Below are positions 1-12,213 of a stretch of 64,000 bases of DNA, one piece after another. Positions within the stretch are counted from its first letter, which is position 1. Every line of letters starts with the position of its first letter. Origin of the DNA: Rosa chinensis (taxonomy: Eukaryota > Streptophyta > Magnoliopsida > Rosales > Rosaceae); assembly GCF_002994745.2 (NCBI RefSeq), contig NC_037090.1, forward strand, positions 26,711,501 to 26,775,500, written 5' to 3'. A program made the translations under genes and the position numbers. The notes beneath the pieces were generated by a model. The model ran no database searches and was not told the origin of the DNA. It saw only the letters and a program-made list of their open reading frames with translations.

Positions 1-2514
1 TAGATACTTTTGTTAAGTTCACAAATTTGAATACTTCTATGATAATTACATGGTTTTACAGCCCTCCTTACCAGGAGGATAAGATTGCCTTTTGGTCGTC
101 TCTATCTTATTTATCAACTCCTCCGGATACTCCCTGGATTTGCCTTGGTGATTTCAATGAAATGATCTCAATTGACTAGAAAGAAGGGGGAGTCCCTTGG
201 CATTGAAAATCGAACCAGGTACCTGAATAATTTTATGGATCAAAATGCTATCTTTGACTTGAAGTTCAGGGGACCCAAGTTCACTTGGGAAAAGAAGATA
301 GAAGATTCAGGTGAAGTTGTTCGTGAAAGAATAGACAAAGTTATTGGAAACGCCGTGTGGTTGAGCTCCTGGCCTGATTGCATCACTCACTAGTCCTATA
401 TACTCACCCTCAAGTGAAAATAGGTCCTAAACTCTTCAGGTTCGAAGCAACTTGGGCTGATGACCCAAAGTATGAGGAGATAATCAATATGAACTGGTCT
501 TCTCATCCCAACACTAATCCCTTCAGTTTATGGGGCTCGAATTTGTTAGCCTGTAAGAGGAGCCTAGTGCAGTGGAATAAGAGAAAATACCCAAACAATA
601 GAGTCGTGATCAATGCTCTGAATTGGGAATTGGGTGAGATACAATTCGGGGAGTTTTCTTCTGTGCCAAGAACTAGAGAGAAGGAGATTGTGGCTGAACT
701 GGAGACTACTTGGAAACTGGAAGAGAGCTTCTGGAGGCAAAGGTCGAGGATTAACTGGCTTTTGGAAGGAGATCGGAACACAAGGTTCTTTCACTTATCC
801 ACCCTTCACAGAAAACAGAGAAACATGATAAGTAGTCTGTGTATTGAGTCTGATATTTGGATTTTGGAGGAAGGTCAAATCCGTGAGGCTTTCACTAGTT
901 TCTTTGGCAATCTTTACTCTTCTTCTAGTCCAAGGAATTGGGGAAATACTCTTGACAGTGTCGTCCCACAGATTTCCTCTGAACAAAACTCAAAGCATAC
1001 TAGACCCTTCTTATTAGAAGAGATTCATACTGCTACTAAACAACTTGGCAATTTCAAGGCCTCCAGACTAGATGGCTTCCCTGGCTTCTTGTATAGCAGA
1101 TTTTGGGAGATTTTCTGGGACAATATAAACCAAGCTATTTCTGGTTTCTATAGTGGGAACTACTCTATTGACACCCTAAACCAAACAAACATTGTTTTGA
1201 TCCCGAAAGTCCCCCTTCCTGAATCTGTAAACCAATTTAGACCCATTAGTCTCTGCAACAATTCTGTCGAAATCTTATCCAAGCTTCTTGCCAATAGAAT
1301 CAAGCCCATTCTCCCCCTAATTATTTCAGAACACTAAAATGCCTTCGTCCCAGGCAGACAGATTCAAGATAATCTCATCCTTGCTTATGAAGCTTATCAC
1401 TACTTGAATCTGAAGAACTTAAAATCTGATCATGAGCTTGCCTTGAAATTGGATATGAATAAAGCCTACGATCGGGTTGAATGAGATTCCTTGGAGGCAG
1501 CACTACTGAAGTTTGGTTTTGATTCTAAATGGGTGAGTTTGGTAATGAATGTGGTGACAACAGTTTCCTTTTCTTTGTTGATTAATGGAAAGAAAGGCCG
1601 GAAGTTTTTCCTTCAAGGGGAATTAGACAAGGGGACCCCCTGTCTCCTTATTTGTTCCTTATAATAGGGAAAGTCCTATTAAGAAACCTATCTGCTGCCT
1701 TATCCTCCAATACTCTTCAAGGTTTGAAACTCACCAGGAACTGTTTAGGTTTATCCCATTTATTCTTCGCTGATGATGCCTTGTTTTTCATGAAGGCCAC
1801 CACGGCAAACTGCCAAACCCTATGCTCAATCATTGATACCTATTGTGCAGCCTTGGGACAGTTGGTCAACTATGAAAAATCCTCCATCTTCTTCTCTGCC
1901 AACACTCATCCGGAAGCACAATATGAAATTGCTATTGTGCTCAACATCCCTATTTCGAATGAGCCAGGTACATATCTTGGTCTTCCAACCCACTGGGAAA
2001 TTCCAAAAAGAAGGCGCTGACCTATATCAGGGATAGGATCAAGCAGAAATTGGATGGATGGAACGCAGACGTCTTATCTCAAGTTGGCAGGGAAATCTTA
2101 ATAAAAGCAGTGGCAATGGTTGTCCCAGACTACCGATGTCCGTTTTCCTGATGCCTAGTACTCTCTGCAAAGTAATAAATTCTGATATCGCTAATTTTTG
2201 GTGGGGATCAAATGGTAACAAAGGAAAAATTCACTAGAAGGCATGGGATTCTCTGTGCAAAAGTAAGTCGGAGGGGTATAGGCTTTAAAGAGTTGTTGAA
2301 GTATAATAAGGATCTCTTGACAAAGCAATGCTGGCATTTGATTAAAAACCCGAAGTCCTTTTGGAGTAAGGTTTTGAAGGCTAGATATTTTGATAATACC
2401 TCTTTCCTAAAAGCTAAGAAAGCTACTAGACCATCATGGATCTGGAACAGTGTGCTGGCAGGGAGAGATACAATAAAAAAGATTGATTTATGGCAGATCA
2501 GAAATGGTAGAACA
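1..2514 (+). pseudogene. LINE ORF2: endonuclease C-part and reverse transcriptase (broken)
   Basis: The first 170 bases encode the end of an APE-type endonuclease (WICLGDFNEM). Reverse transcriptase follows, with FRPISLCN near 1238, QNAFVPGRQI near 1336, LDMNKAYDRVE near 1450 and the catalytic FADD near 1764-1780. This would copy the LINE RNA at the nicked target site. The frame is broken by a stop after codon SEH (1335), a TGA in place of the usual Trp after DRVE (about 1481), and a frameshift near 1610. The segment ends in IRNGR at 2510, where CACTA-1 interrupts it. The reading resumes at 14126 with the expected DIWNDRWV block. Confidence 0.85.
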
Positions 2515-2700
2515 CACTACTAGAATAACTCAATCACATGACAGCCATCAGACGACACATGGGTTTTTGCTGCATCTGAGTTAGTCAGACGACAGATTTT
2601 TTAAACCTGTCGTCTCACTTCTACTCATCCAACACATGATTCTTTGGTAAATTTGAGAGATTTCAGACAACATGAACAAGGATATCTGTTGTCTGAAAAA
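2515..2700. repeat. CACTA-1 left terminal and subterminal repeats
   Basis: After CACTAC come inverted motif pairs such as CAGACGACAG with CTGTCGTCT (about 2593-2616) and further TTGTCTGA forms to about 2697. Matching motifs lie at the other end (13930-14120), and the same core is used by CACTA-2. The strict TIR beyond the first six bases is poorly conserved. Confidence 0.75.
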
Positions 2701-2961
2701 CGAAAAAAAAACACAAACAAAATTTAATTTACATTTATTTTTTTCCCACTCAAAACCTAGCAGCCTTTATGAAAAACCTGTGTTCCCTCCCTTAGCTAAA
2801 ATTTTAGGAAACTCTCCCTCCCAAATTGCTCTCAGCCTCTCTCTCACTTACTGTAGCTCTCAGCCTCAGTCCCCCTCACCCTCTCAGCCTCGCTCTCAGT
2901 CTCAGTCGATACACTCTCAGTGGGCTGTCTCTGTCGATCTAGACTGACTTTAGTCTTCAAC

Positions 2962-3003
<42 letters not shown>

Positions 3004-3336
3004 TTCTTCTTGGTTTTTCTTACTTCAATATAAGATTCATGTTCTTCAATTTTTCAGATCGAAAAAAAAAAATTGGGTTTTCTGATATTGGTGTGCAGCT
3101 ATTGCAGTAATTTCAATTCTATAATTGACATTCTCAATTCTATCGCCCGCACCTCTCTCTCCACCGCAGGTTCTCTCTCCTTCAGTCTCTCAGTCGCGAC
3201 TCTCTTCTCCCTCCCTCCTTGTCCTTCTTCTCTATCTCTTACTCCTCAATCAGATGCAGTTTTTCGTTTTCTTTTCATTGGGTTTTGATTGAGTTTTTGA
3301 GTTCTAATATGATTGATTTTCAGATATTGCTGTTTC
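2701..3336 (+). other. CT-rich, promoter/leader-like CACTA-1 interior with (CT)n microsatellite
   Basis: This stretch is pyrimidine-rich and resembles a plant 5' leader. It has a perfect (TC)n microsatellite at 2967-2998. A segment around 3150-3290 (sharing TCTCTCCACC and the following CAGGTTCTCTCTCC) recurs at 10490-10660 on the far side of the Copia insertion. Short open frames here look like low-complexity artefacts, and I assign no protein. It may be leader sequence of the captured gene, but that is inference. Confidence 0.45.
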
Positions 3337-3564
3337 TGTTATAAATGATAATGACTATTCATGCAATAGGAATTTCTTAATGTATGTGATTGACAGACTG
3401 GTAATGTATGCGATTGACAGACTCGTAATGTATGCGATTGACAGACTTGTAATGTGCGATTGATTAGTATAGCTATTATGTATTGCCTTTTGTATACATG
3501 ATGTAACCCTATATAAACCTCATGGTGAGATGAATACAATACAATTATCCAATTCTCTACAACA
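3337..3564 (+). repeat. Copia 5' LTR
   Basis: It runs from TGTTATAAAT to CTCTACAACA. It carries three tandem copies of a 24-bp unit containing GCGATTGACAGACT (about 3379-3450), where the 3' LTR has two. CCTATATAAACC near 3510 is a good TATA box. The following GTTATCAGCACG at 3566-3577 is at the primer-binding position. Confidence 0.9.
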
Positions 3565-4345
3565 CGTTATCAGCACGATACTCTAACCCAAGCCCTAGCC
3601 AGGAAAAAAAACCCCTAACACCCAAAATTTCTTTCACCAAAAACTGCCGCAAGCTCCTAGCCCTTGCTAGCCATACCGTGCGCTGCTCCTGCAGCCCTTG
3701 AGCACCCGTTTGCCTCCTACTACCCCTGCAGCACCGTCGCACGCCTGCTGCCTCTGCAGAACAGCAACACACTAGTTCCTGTGCAAATCAGCCTGTTTGA
3801 ACTCCCCGAAACGTCTTGATAGGGACCTCAGATCAAAATCCTTCCTTCATCAAAGTTTTTCGTCTCTGCCTCTTCTATCTGAACTCCAAATTTCAGCCCT
3901 ATTGGAGTCATTTTGAGATCTGTACACCATTCGAAGTGGGAGTTGTTTAGAACCGAATCTGCTCCGAATTTCAACAAGTAAGTTTTAAAGATTAAAGTTC
4001 CTGCTTTCTTGTCTTTTAAATTCCTTTATTTTATGCAGGATTTTCAATATACGAACATGGGTTCGATTATTTAATAAAGCAGAATTGTGGGGATTCACGC
4101 TTAACGAACTAAGAGTGTTTGTATGAACTAAGAGTGTTCGTATGAACTAAGAGTGTTCATAATGCTCGGACTAAGAGCGTCCGTAAGCATCAAATTGTGA
4201 CCATATTAAAACATTATTGTTTGGTCTAATCCAAAAGAGATTCTTGGAAATTGTTTTCTTGGTAGCATAACTTAGAAATCTTATTATTTTGTTTTCGTGG
4301 AAGTTTAGCTCCAAAACTAATATATCTTCTCTTCTTATTTTCAGG

Positions 4346-5450
4346 ATGTCGAATGAACCTAGACTCGACTTTCCCATGCTTAACTCAACAGGCTCGGATT
4401 ACCACAGTTGGGTAACCGATGTTGAGAACCACCTCACTTCAAAGGGAATATTACCCATAATCTAGGCACCTAACCCGGATCATGTGTTCGTGCGAACACC
4501 TACAAAGCATGCTCAAGCAGTTATCTTGATGCGACGCCATATGGACAAGACACTCAGATTGGAGTATATGTCGATCAAGGATGCAAGAGAGCTATGGGTA
4601 GCGCTAGAAGAGCGCTTTGGCAATGTCCAAGATTCCCTCCTCCCTGACTTGAAGGTTCAATGGAACAATCTGCGCTTTGCTAATTTCAAGTCTGTTGCTG
4701 AATATAATTCAGAAGCTCTTCGCCTACAGTCCATGTTGAGGTTTTGTGGACAACCTATCACAGAGCAAGTGCTAATTGAGAAAACTCTCTCCATCTTCCC
4801 CGTTTCAGCCATTGTGGTATCAAAGCAATACCGCACTGAAGTCAATGCTGGACGGATCACGAGGTTTCATCAGCTTATCAATCTCATATCTGTAGCTGAG
4901 AAACATGATAACATACTCGTGAGGAATTATAATTCAAGATCCATTGGAACTAAAAGCGTTCATGAGGCGAATTATAATGCACCCAAAAGAGGGCGCAAGG
5001 AGTGGAACCCTAAGAATAAGGGATATGAGGGACGTATGGGTCCATATAACCGCCATAACAAGGAAGGAAACCGCAGGTTTGGTGCGGATACAAGTGGTGG
5101 CAATGCCACACGTGGGAGAGGTGGTCGTGGTGGTGGCGCTATGGCTCGTGGTGAAGGCGCCATGGGTCGTGGTGGTGGCACCAACCCTCCTAGGGAACAC
5201 CCACAACGTGCACCTCAGTTAAAGGGAGGCAACTACAATGACATGTGTCATCGATGTGGATCAAGTGAGCATCGGTTCAAGCAATGCAAGGCAAGCGAGC
5301 AACTAGCTTCAAGATACAGGGCATACAGGGACCTGAGGGAGCAAGAAGTGTACCTTGCAGAAGAAGAAGAAAATGGTGGAGACATCCATCTCACCATAGA
5401 GGACTTCAAGCTGACGATGAAGTGCACAAGGATGCCGCAGACTTTGATTA
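4346..5450 (+). pseudogene. Copia gag (nucleocapsid), broken
   Basis: The ATG at 4346 follows a TTTTCAG splice-acceptor-like sequence. The protein is the Copia capsid type (UBN2-like), with a basic Gly/Arg-rich stretch near 5100-5190 and a CX2CX4HX4C zinc knuckle (CHRCGSSEHRFKQC) at 5246-5287, which would package element RNA. A TAG at 4463 interrupts it. A one-base frameshift near 5410 displaces the end; in the other frame it finishes DAADFD with a stop near 5450, the form expected of a discrete GAG protein. The open reading that continues to 5500 is probably not the original end. Confidence 0.85.
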
Positions 5451-5814
5451 GATTAGTCCTTTTATTTTCCAAGAATTTTTGTAATGGAAATATGCCTTAG
5501 TCAATAAATGAAAATTGTATTAAACTCTTTCTTATGTGGTGCACCCAATGAAATATGATGTCTAGGAAAATCATTGAGATTAATGGTACTTAAGAGTGCC
5601 TCGCTCCACCAACATCTCTCTCTACTTTCCTGGTCATATTTGATTGGAGTTACCAAATGGATAGAGTGACTACAATGTGTCTTAGTTTGATTTTATTTTG
5701 GATTGGACTTTTTGGGACCTTTGATGTAATCATTGGCTATCTTTATTAATAAAGTATCGTATTATTATTCGATGTCATGGACATGTTTTAAATCCGAACT
5801 TTATTATTTTTCAG
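5451..5814 (+). other. Copia gag-pol spacer with poly(A)-signal-like sites
   Basis: This is non-coding sequence between the gag stop and the protease. AATAAA occurs near 5502 and again near 5748. It ends in TATTTTTCAG (about 5803-5812), a good splice acceptor just before the protease reading frame. This fits the Copia strategy in which a short GAG message is made by splicing and early termination. The donor was not located. Confidence 0.55.
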
Positions 5815-8800
5815 TATGTTTCCTGGAGAGTTTGAATGCCTTGTTGATAGTGGCACCACACATACTATATTGCAACATAGGCAACTATTTCTATGGATGA
5901 CGCCTAGTCGATCTTCTGTGAATACGATGACTGGACCATCATAATTGATTCATGTTCGAGGACCAGCTCAATTTATGTTGCCAAATGGCACAAGTATTAA
6001 TGTCACCAAAGCTTTATATGCTCCTAGGGTTGGAAGGACCCTATTGAGTTTTAAAAATATAAGAGCCAATGGTTTTCATGTGGAAATGTGAGAATGGACA
6101 AGAGTTCCTTTGCATCACCTCTAATGACTACAGACATAAACGAGTATTAGAGAAACTTATGTGTCGATCTAGTGGGTTGTATGCTACCACTATTTGAATT
6201 ATTGAATCCAACCATGTCATGAGAGATGGCTTATGGGATTCTGACACATATAGGCTTTGGCATGACCATTTGGGACACCCAGGTCGTGATATGATGATCC
6301 GTATATTAAAGACTTCACACGGACATCCATTTTTCAAAACGAAAAGAAGTTAGAACCAAAATTCGGTCCAAGGTAGGGCTGGCGCCGCCTACCCTTTGCG
6401 GCCCAAAAGTGGTATTGACGCCACCAATACCTCCTTAGTTCCTTTTTCTACTTCTAAAGTCAATTGTGATTTTGTGGCTCAACCGGATACTTCCCTGGTT
6501 GTTTCTAAAGCCCATTTTCGTTTTGCAAAGCCTGCTCTTTAGCAAAATTAGGATCGAGACCATCCTATGCAAAGGACACTAAAGAAAATATTCCATTCTT
6601 ACAAAGAATCCAAGGTGATATTTGTGGACCTATTCAACCAACTTGCGGACCATTTAGATATTTTATGGTGTTGGTTGATGCATCGACATGATGGTCACAT
6701 GTCATGCTATTGTCCACAAGAAATGCTGCATTAGCTAAACTCCTAGCACAAATCATTAAATTGAGGGCTCACCATCCCAATCATCCCATTAAGTCAATTC
6801 GTCTTAACAATGCTGGAGAGTTTACATCAAAAATGTTTGTTGACTATTGCATGTCCATTGGGATTGAGGTTGAACACCATGTTCCTCATATTCACACCCA
6901 AAATGGTCTCTCAGAAGCTGCCATTAAAAGACTTCAAATGGTCGCTAGAGCATTGATTATGTGCACTAATCTCCATGTTTCTGCTTGGGGCTATGCAATA
7001 TTGCATGCAACTATGCTTATTCATTTGAGGTCTACTGCCACTCAACCCTTTTCTGCATCCCAGATGGTTACTGGATATGAGCCTGATGTCTCACACTTAC
7101 GCATATTTAGGTGTACAGTTTATGTGCCAATTGCGCCGCCACATCACACCAAAATGGGTCCTCAAAGACGATTAGGCATTTATGTTGGATATGACTCTCC
7201 AACCATTATCCGCTACTTAGAACCCTTGACATGCGATCTATTTACTGCTAGATTTACGGATTGTCTCTTTGATGAGACAATCTGCCCATCGTTAGGGGGA
7301 GATAGGAACAATAATGTTCAACAGGAATGACAGGAATTATCGTGGTCTGTCCCCACTTTGTCTCATCTTGATCTCCAAACCTCACAGTCCGAAATTGAAG
7401 TGCGGAGAATTCTCGATCTTCAGAACATAGCAGACTCTATGCCTGATGCGTTTAATGATATCGCTAAAGTAACAAGATCACATATACCGGCTGCAAACGT
7501 GCCTGCAAAGATTGATGTCCCTAAAAAATCATGGACATGGCGCCACCCCTAGGGGTATTGGGCATGGCGCCTCCACCACTAATAGTGATGGCAATGTGGC
7601 TTAGGCCAGGCTCCCAGCAAGGAAACATGGGAGGCCCAAAGGTTTGATGGATTCTCGCTCGAGAAAGAAAGCGAGTTTGGCACAGAAAGATCCATTAATC
7701 ATCGACATAAATAACCCGTCTCATAAAGATATTCCTGATTATGGTTATGTCCAAGAGACATTATTGGGGGATGCTCCAATGTTAGAACCAATTCCAGGGA
7801 ATAGGGAGATCTCCATGAATTACACTAGTGTACATGAGACGTTGAATCGAGATTCTATTATCCTTGATGATGTGTTTGCATATTCTATTGCTCAAGGAAT
7901 TATAGAACACGATGATATCGAACCTCGCTTCGTTGAGGAATGTCAACGAAGAGCAGACTGACCTAAATGGAAAGATGCGATCCAGGTTGAATTGGATTCA
8001 CTAACAAAGAGACAGGTATTTGGGCCTATAACACTGACACCCCCAAGTATAAAGCCTGTTGGCCATAATTAGAAAGTGTAATGAGAAAAATGAGGTTGTT
8101 AGATACAAAGCCCGCCTTGTGGCGCAAGGTTTCTCACAACGCCCTGGAATCGACTACGATGAGACATATTCTCCCATAATGGACGTTATAACATTCCGCT
8201 ACCTTGTTAGTTTGGTAGTTTCCGAAAAACTTGACATGTAGCTTATGGATGTGGTTACAACATATCTCTATGGGGATCTAGATTCAGAGATATATGTGAA
8301 GGTTCCAGATGGACTTCAATTACCCAAGTCAAGTGGCTCTAAACCACGGAGCGCATTTTCAATAAGATTGAGATGCTCACTATATGGATTGAAACAATCT
8401 GGACGGATGTGGTATAACTGTCTAAGTAACTACTTGATTGGGAAAGGATATGTCAATAATGAAATATGTTCATGCGTGTTTATAAAGAGGACAAGTTCCG
8501 GATTTGCAATTGTAGCAGTTTATGTCGATGACATGAACCTAATTGGAACTCTAGATGAGTTAAAGGAAACTGCTAAGTACTTGAAATCTGAATTTGAGAT
8601 GAAAGATCTTGGGAAAACACAGTTTTACCTCGGACTAGAACTTGAGCACCGTAGTGATGAGATTATGATCCATCAGTCAGCATATACTCAAAAATTATTA
8701 AGGCGCTTTAATGAAGATAAAGCAAAGCCTGTGAGTACTCCCATGATCGGTCGTAGTTTTGAGCCTGAAAAAGATCATTTTCGTCCAAGGGATAAGGACG

Positions 8801-9606
8801 AAGACTTATTAGAGGCTGAAGTGCCTTATTTAAGTGTAATAGGCACATTATTGTACTTAGCTTAATGCACAAGACCGGACATCTCATTCGCAGTGAACTT
8901 GTTAGCTAGACACAGTTCTGCGTCAACACGCCGCCATTGGATTGGCATAAAGACAATCTTTCGATACTTGAGAGGTATGATTGATATGGGCTTATTCTAT
9001 CCCTACAGAGAGAAAAGAAATAACGAAAGTGTGGGATCGGACTCCACAAGGCAAAACGCCACCTTCCGTGCTTCTCCTCCCTTCCATCAAAATGACAACG
9101 ATGTCTTGATGGGTTTTGCTGATGCACGGTATCTCTCTGACCCTCACAAAGGTCGCTCCCAAATGGGTTATGTATTTACCATGGGAAGCACTGCGATATC
9201 TTGGAGGTCTACAAAGCATACCCTTGTTGCTACTTCCTTAAATCATGCAGAGATTATCGCTCTACATGAAGCCGTGTGAGAATGCATATGGCTAAGGTCT
9301 GTAGTTAGACACATTCGAGGAACTTGTGGTTTGAAGTCTACCACATATGAACCTACATGCATTTATGAAGATAATGCAGCTTCTATTGAGCAAATAAAGT
9401 TAGGTTTCATCAAGGGCGACAACACCAAGCATATATCGCCTAAGTTCTTTTACAATCAGCAACAACAAACACTTCTAAATATTGAAGTGAATCAAATCTG
9501 TTCAGAGGATAATGTAGCGGACTTGTTTACCAAGTCGTTTCCTAAATCCACCTTTGAGAAACATGTAAAGAGCATCGGATTAAGAAAGTTATCCGAACTC
9601 CCGTAA
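5815..9606 (+). pseudogene. Copia pol: protease, integrase, RT, RNase H (multiple breaks)
   Basis: Protease has LVDSGTTHT near 5840. The GAG-pre-integrase region is at 6240-6340 (LWHDHLGHPG). The integrase core at 6610-7100 has RLNNAGEF where Copia integrases usually have Asp, so a catalytic Asp appears changed to Asn, followed by GLSEAAIKR. RT starts near 8095 (YKARLVAQGF) and has YVDD near 8520. RNase H is at 9100-9600 (GFADARY, EDNAA) and ends at a stop near 9606. In-frame stops occur near 8241, 8865 and 9279, with frameshifts between 6350 and 8060. The element cannot encode its own enzymes. Confidence 0.88.
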
Positions 9607-9980
9607 TTGTAGAAATCAGGGGGAGACCTTAACATCAAGGGGAGGTATGATGTTTACATGTTCGATCTCGAAGAGTGTAGGACGTGTTGTGCTCTTTTTG
9701 CCCTTCAACCAGGGTTATTTTTGTCCCACAGGGTTTTTATTACCTGGCAAGGTTTTTAGTGAGGCAACGATCAAAACGTCATCACAGAGTTTGAGCGACA
9801 CAAGGGGGAGTGTGGAAGGATGTCAACTACTCCACATTCACTCGCGTTATGCTCTTTTTCTCCTTTGACCAAGGTTGTTTTTTCCCACAAGATTTTTATT
9901 ACTTGGCGAGGTTTTTGACGAGGCAACTTAGAAGCGCATAGCAGAGGCAACACTATTGACATGGAATATCCAAGGGGGAG
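9607..9980 (+). other. Copia 3' untranslated region and polypurine tract
   Basis: No coding sequence is seen. Two diverged copies of a segment with CAAGGTTTTTAGTGAGGCAAC-like sequence lie at about 9735-9770 and 9900-9930. Purine runs AGGGGGAG recur at 9620, 9805 and 9972; the last is immediately before the LTR and is the plus-strand primer. Confidence 0.6.
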
Positions 9981-10183
9981 TGTTGTAAATTTAATGACTA
10001 TTCATGCAATAGGTATTGCTTAATGTATGTGATTGACAGACTCATAATGTATGCGATTGACATACTTGTAATGTGCGATTGATTAGTGTAGCTATTATGT
10101 ATTGCCTTTTGTATACATGATGTAACCCTATATAAACCTCATGGTGAGATGAATACAATACAATTATCCAATTCTCTACAACA
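9981..10183 (+). repeat. Copia 3' LTR
   Basis: It runs from TGTTGTAAAT to CTCTACAACA and matches the 5' LTR apart from scattered substitutions and one missing 24-bp internal unit. The GTTTC target duplication follows at 10184-10188. Confidence 0.9.
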
Positions 10184-10700
10184 GTTTCTTATTTATTGGG
10201 TTTCTGAGATCGATTGATACTTTGAATTTTGAAATTGGATGGTTGCTACTTTGAATTTTGAAATTGGATGGTTGCTGCAATTGTTCATGTTTCTAAGTCT
10301 GAAATTCTTCTTGTTTCTTAATAGTTAATAGTATTGACATTTGTTTCCTTTTCTTTTTTTTTGTGCGGGATTAGGACTAGAAATTGTCACAGTTCACCGA
10401 CTTCACCCTCATCGAGCCTCTCAGGTGCGCACTCACATGCACTCGATACACAGTCAGCGACCGCGTCTTTCTCCTTCGCGATTGCCGCCAGTCTCTCCAC
10501 CACAGGTTCTCTCTCCGTCAGTCTCCCTGGGTCACAACTACACCTCTCTCTCTCCCCTTACCCCCCCCCCCCCCCCCCGGGTCCCTCTCCTTCCTTGTAA
10601 GTTCTTCTTCTCTTTCAGATTTAGTTCAGTTCTCCATTTTTTCATTGGGTTTCGATTGGGTTTATTGATATAATTGGGTGTATTGATTTGGTTTTCATAG
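10184..10700 (+). other. CACTA-1 interior: leader-like DNA with a 29-bp tandem duplication and poly-C run
   Basis: A 29-bp unit is repeated in tandem at 10218-10275. A CT-rich stretch related to 3150-3290 follows, with a C18 homopolymer at 10561-10578. No convincing protein is seen. It runs directly into the DEMETER-like exons. Confidence 0.5.
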
Positions 10701-12213
10701 GTACCCAGTGCTGGAATCCATACAAAAGTACTAGTGGCCAAGACTTTGCAAGCTTGACAAAAGAACCTTGTAAGTAGAAATTCACTTTTTTTTTTCCACC
10801 GATACACTATAGTGCTTATATAAATGATCTTGCAGAGACCGAAAATAAAGTTTGGTCTTCGATAAATTAAATACCAATAGGATAAATCCTTTTGATGTTG
10901 ATGAGCTGCTCTACCAGATGATAACATTTGTAAAAGTATGTTCTTGTCGCATGATATATTTGAAGTGATTTCATCTTTCTTACCACAAGCTTAGAATTGA
11001 TAAAATGGCATTCATTGATGCAGGTCTTCTGTACAAAAAGCAAACCGAATTGCAATGCATGTCAATGAGAGCAGAATGTAGGCATTATGCAAGTGCATTA
11101 CAAGGTTTGCATACAAATTCTCCACCTTTGCATTTTAAAGTCACAAACTCTATCATATAGGTAGTTCCAATAGTTAAGAACACGTTTTTCATTGGTGGTG
11201 AGAGAACATCCTGATGAGCAAAAATAGTCTTAAAGAAATAAATGGTTATATTTCATTACGACACATGAATGAAATTAAACAATTACAACTTTGCTTATCA
11301 GCAATATGAAATTAAAAACATAGATAGTTCAAGGAAAAAAAAGAGGAAAGAATCGTGAATCATATTGTTACGTAATCAAAGGCCCATTATTTGGTATTCA
11401 CCAATCCTCAGTCTAGTGAAAACTATGGACAGGGAACACCAAATATCGTAGGCTGCTTACTTGACAAATAATAATCCTTATAAAGCCACTTTACAGCTAT
11501 TTTGTTTGACAGATTTACACCAAACATCTATTGATACAGAGCAAGACTTTCCTTGCCAGGGCCCGAGGGGAAAAGTATAGTGAGTGCAACTGAAGATAGA
11601 AATACCTATCAAAACCCTGGTGAGATCAACAATGGAATGCCTTTACCTCTCCCTCTCCCTCTCCCTCATCCTGACAGGACAGAACAGTCGGAAGGAAACC
11701 AACAACTTGAAGTAAGCCAACAATCAAAACCAAAGTCTGCACTAGGTTATTGTGAACCTATTAGAAGAACCAGTAACACTAGAGCTAGAGTGCACACAGA
11801 TAGTAGAGTACATTGAGGACTTCTATGAGGACCCAGATGAAATCCCTACTATTAAACTCAACATGGAACAGTTCACTCAAAACTGGCAAGTTTATATGCA
11901 ACAAACATGGAACTTCAAGAAGAAGAAATGTCAAAATCTTTAGTTGCTCTAACACCAGATGCTGCATTTCTTCCCATGCCAAAGCTTAGGAATGTGAGCA
12001 GACTACGAACTGAGCATCAAGTGTGAGGTGTGAGTCTCGTTACTTAAAAACGAACAAGATTTAGTTTAGAAAAAAAGCTCTGTAGTTTTATGGACCTTGA
12101 TATTACTATGATGTTATCACCTAACAATGAGCCTAGTATTTTTGTGTTACTTATTCTTGTTGGTCATAATGCAGCTATAAACTTCCTGATTTGCACCCTC
12201 TTCTAGATTAGCT
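10701..12213 (+). pseudogene. Captured DEMETER/ROS1-type DNA glycosylase fragment (multi-exon)
   Basis: DEMETER/ROS1 proteins excise 5-methylcytosine from nuclear DNA. This fragment holds the part after the glycosylase domain. Exon 10701-10769 reads YPVLESIQKY, then a stop, then WPRLCKLDKRTL. Next come about 10898-10937 (YQMITF), 11024-11104 (CTKSKPNCNAC, the Fe-S cluster cysteines, then a one-base deletion), 11540-12023 (LPGPEGKSIVSA, EDPDEIPTIKLN; after a frameshift, PMPKLRNVSRLRTEH) and 12175-12213 (YKLPDLHPLLD, then a stop). Introns with GT/AG edges are retained, so it was copied from genomic DNA. The HhH-GPD catalytic core and the true C-terminus are absent, so no active enzyme is possible. 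Family assignment rests on remembered conserved motifs. Confidence 0.85.

Larger units (their letters stand above)
3337..10183 (+). mobile_element. Ty1/Copia LTR retrotransposon, full-length but decayed
   Basis: Near-identical LTRs (3337-3564 and 9981-10183) are flanked by the 5-bp target duplication GTTTC (3332-3336 and 10184-10188). Inside, in order, are gag with a zinc knuckle, protease, GAG-pre-integrase and integrase, RT with YVDD, and RNase H, which is the Copia domain order. A polypurine tract (CAAGGGGGAG) abuts the 3' LTR at 9971-9980. Many stops and frameshifts make it non-autonomous. It inserted into CACTA-1 after that element had entered the LINE. Confidence 0.95.

Noticed and set aside
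3339..3539. Repetitive Cys/His peptide on the minus strand
   Set aside because: It is the translation of the 24-bp tandem unit in the Copia LTR.
10334..10673. Pro/Ser-rich proteins in three overlapping frames
   Set aside because: All come from CT-rich DNA and a C18 run; no conserved motif.
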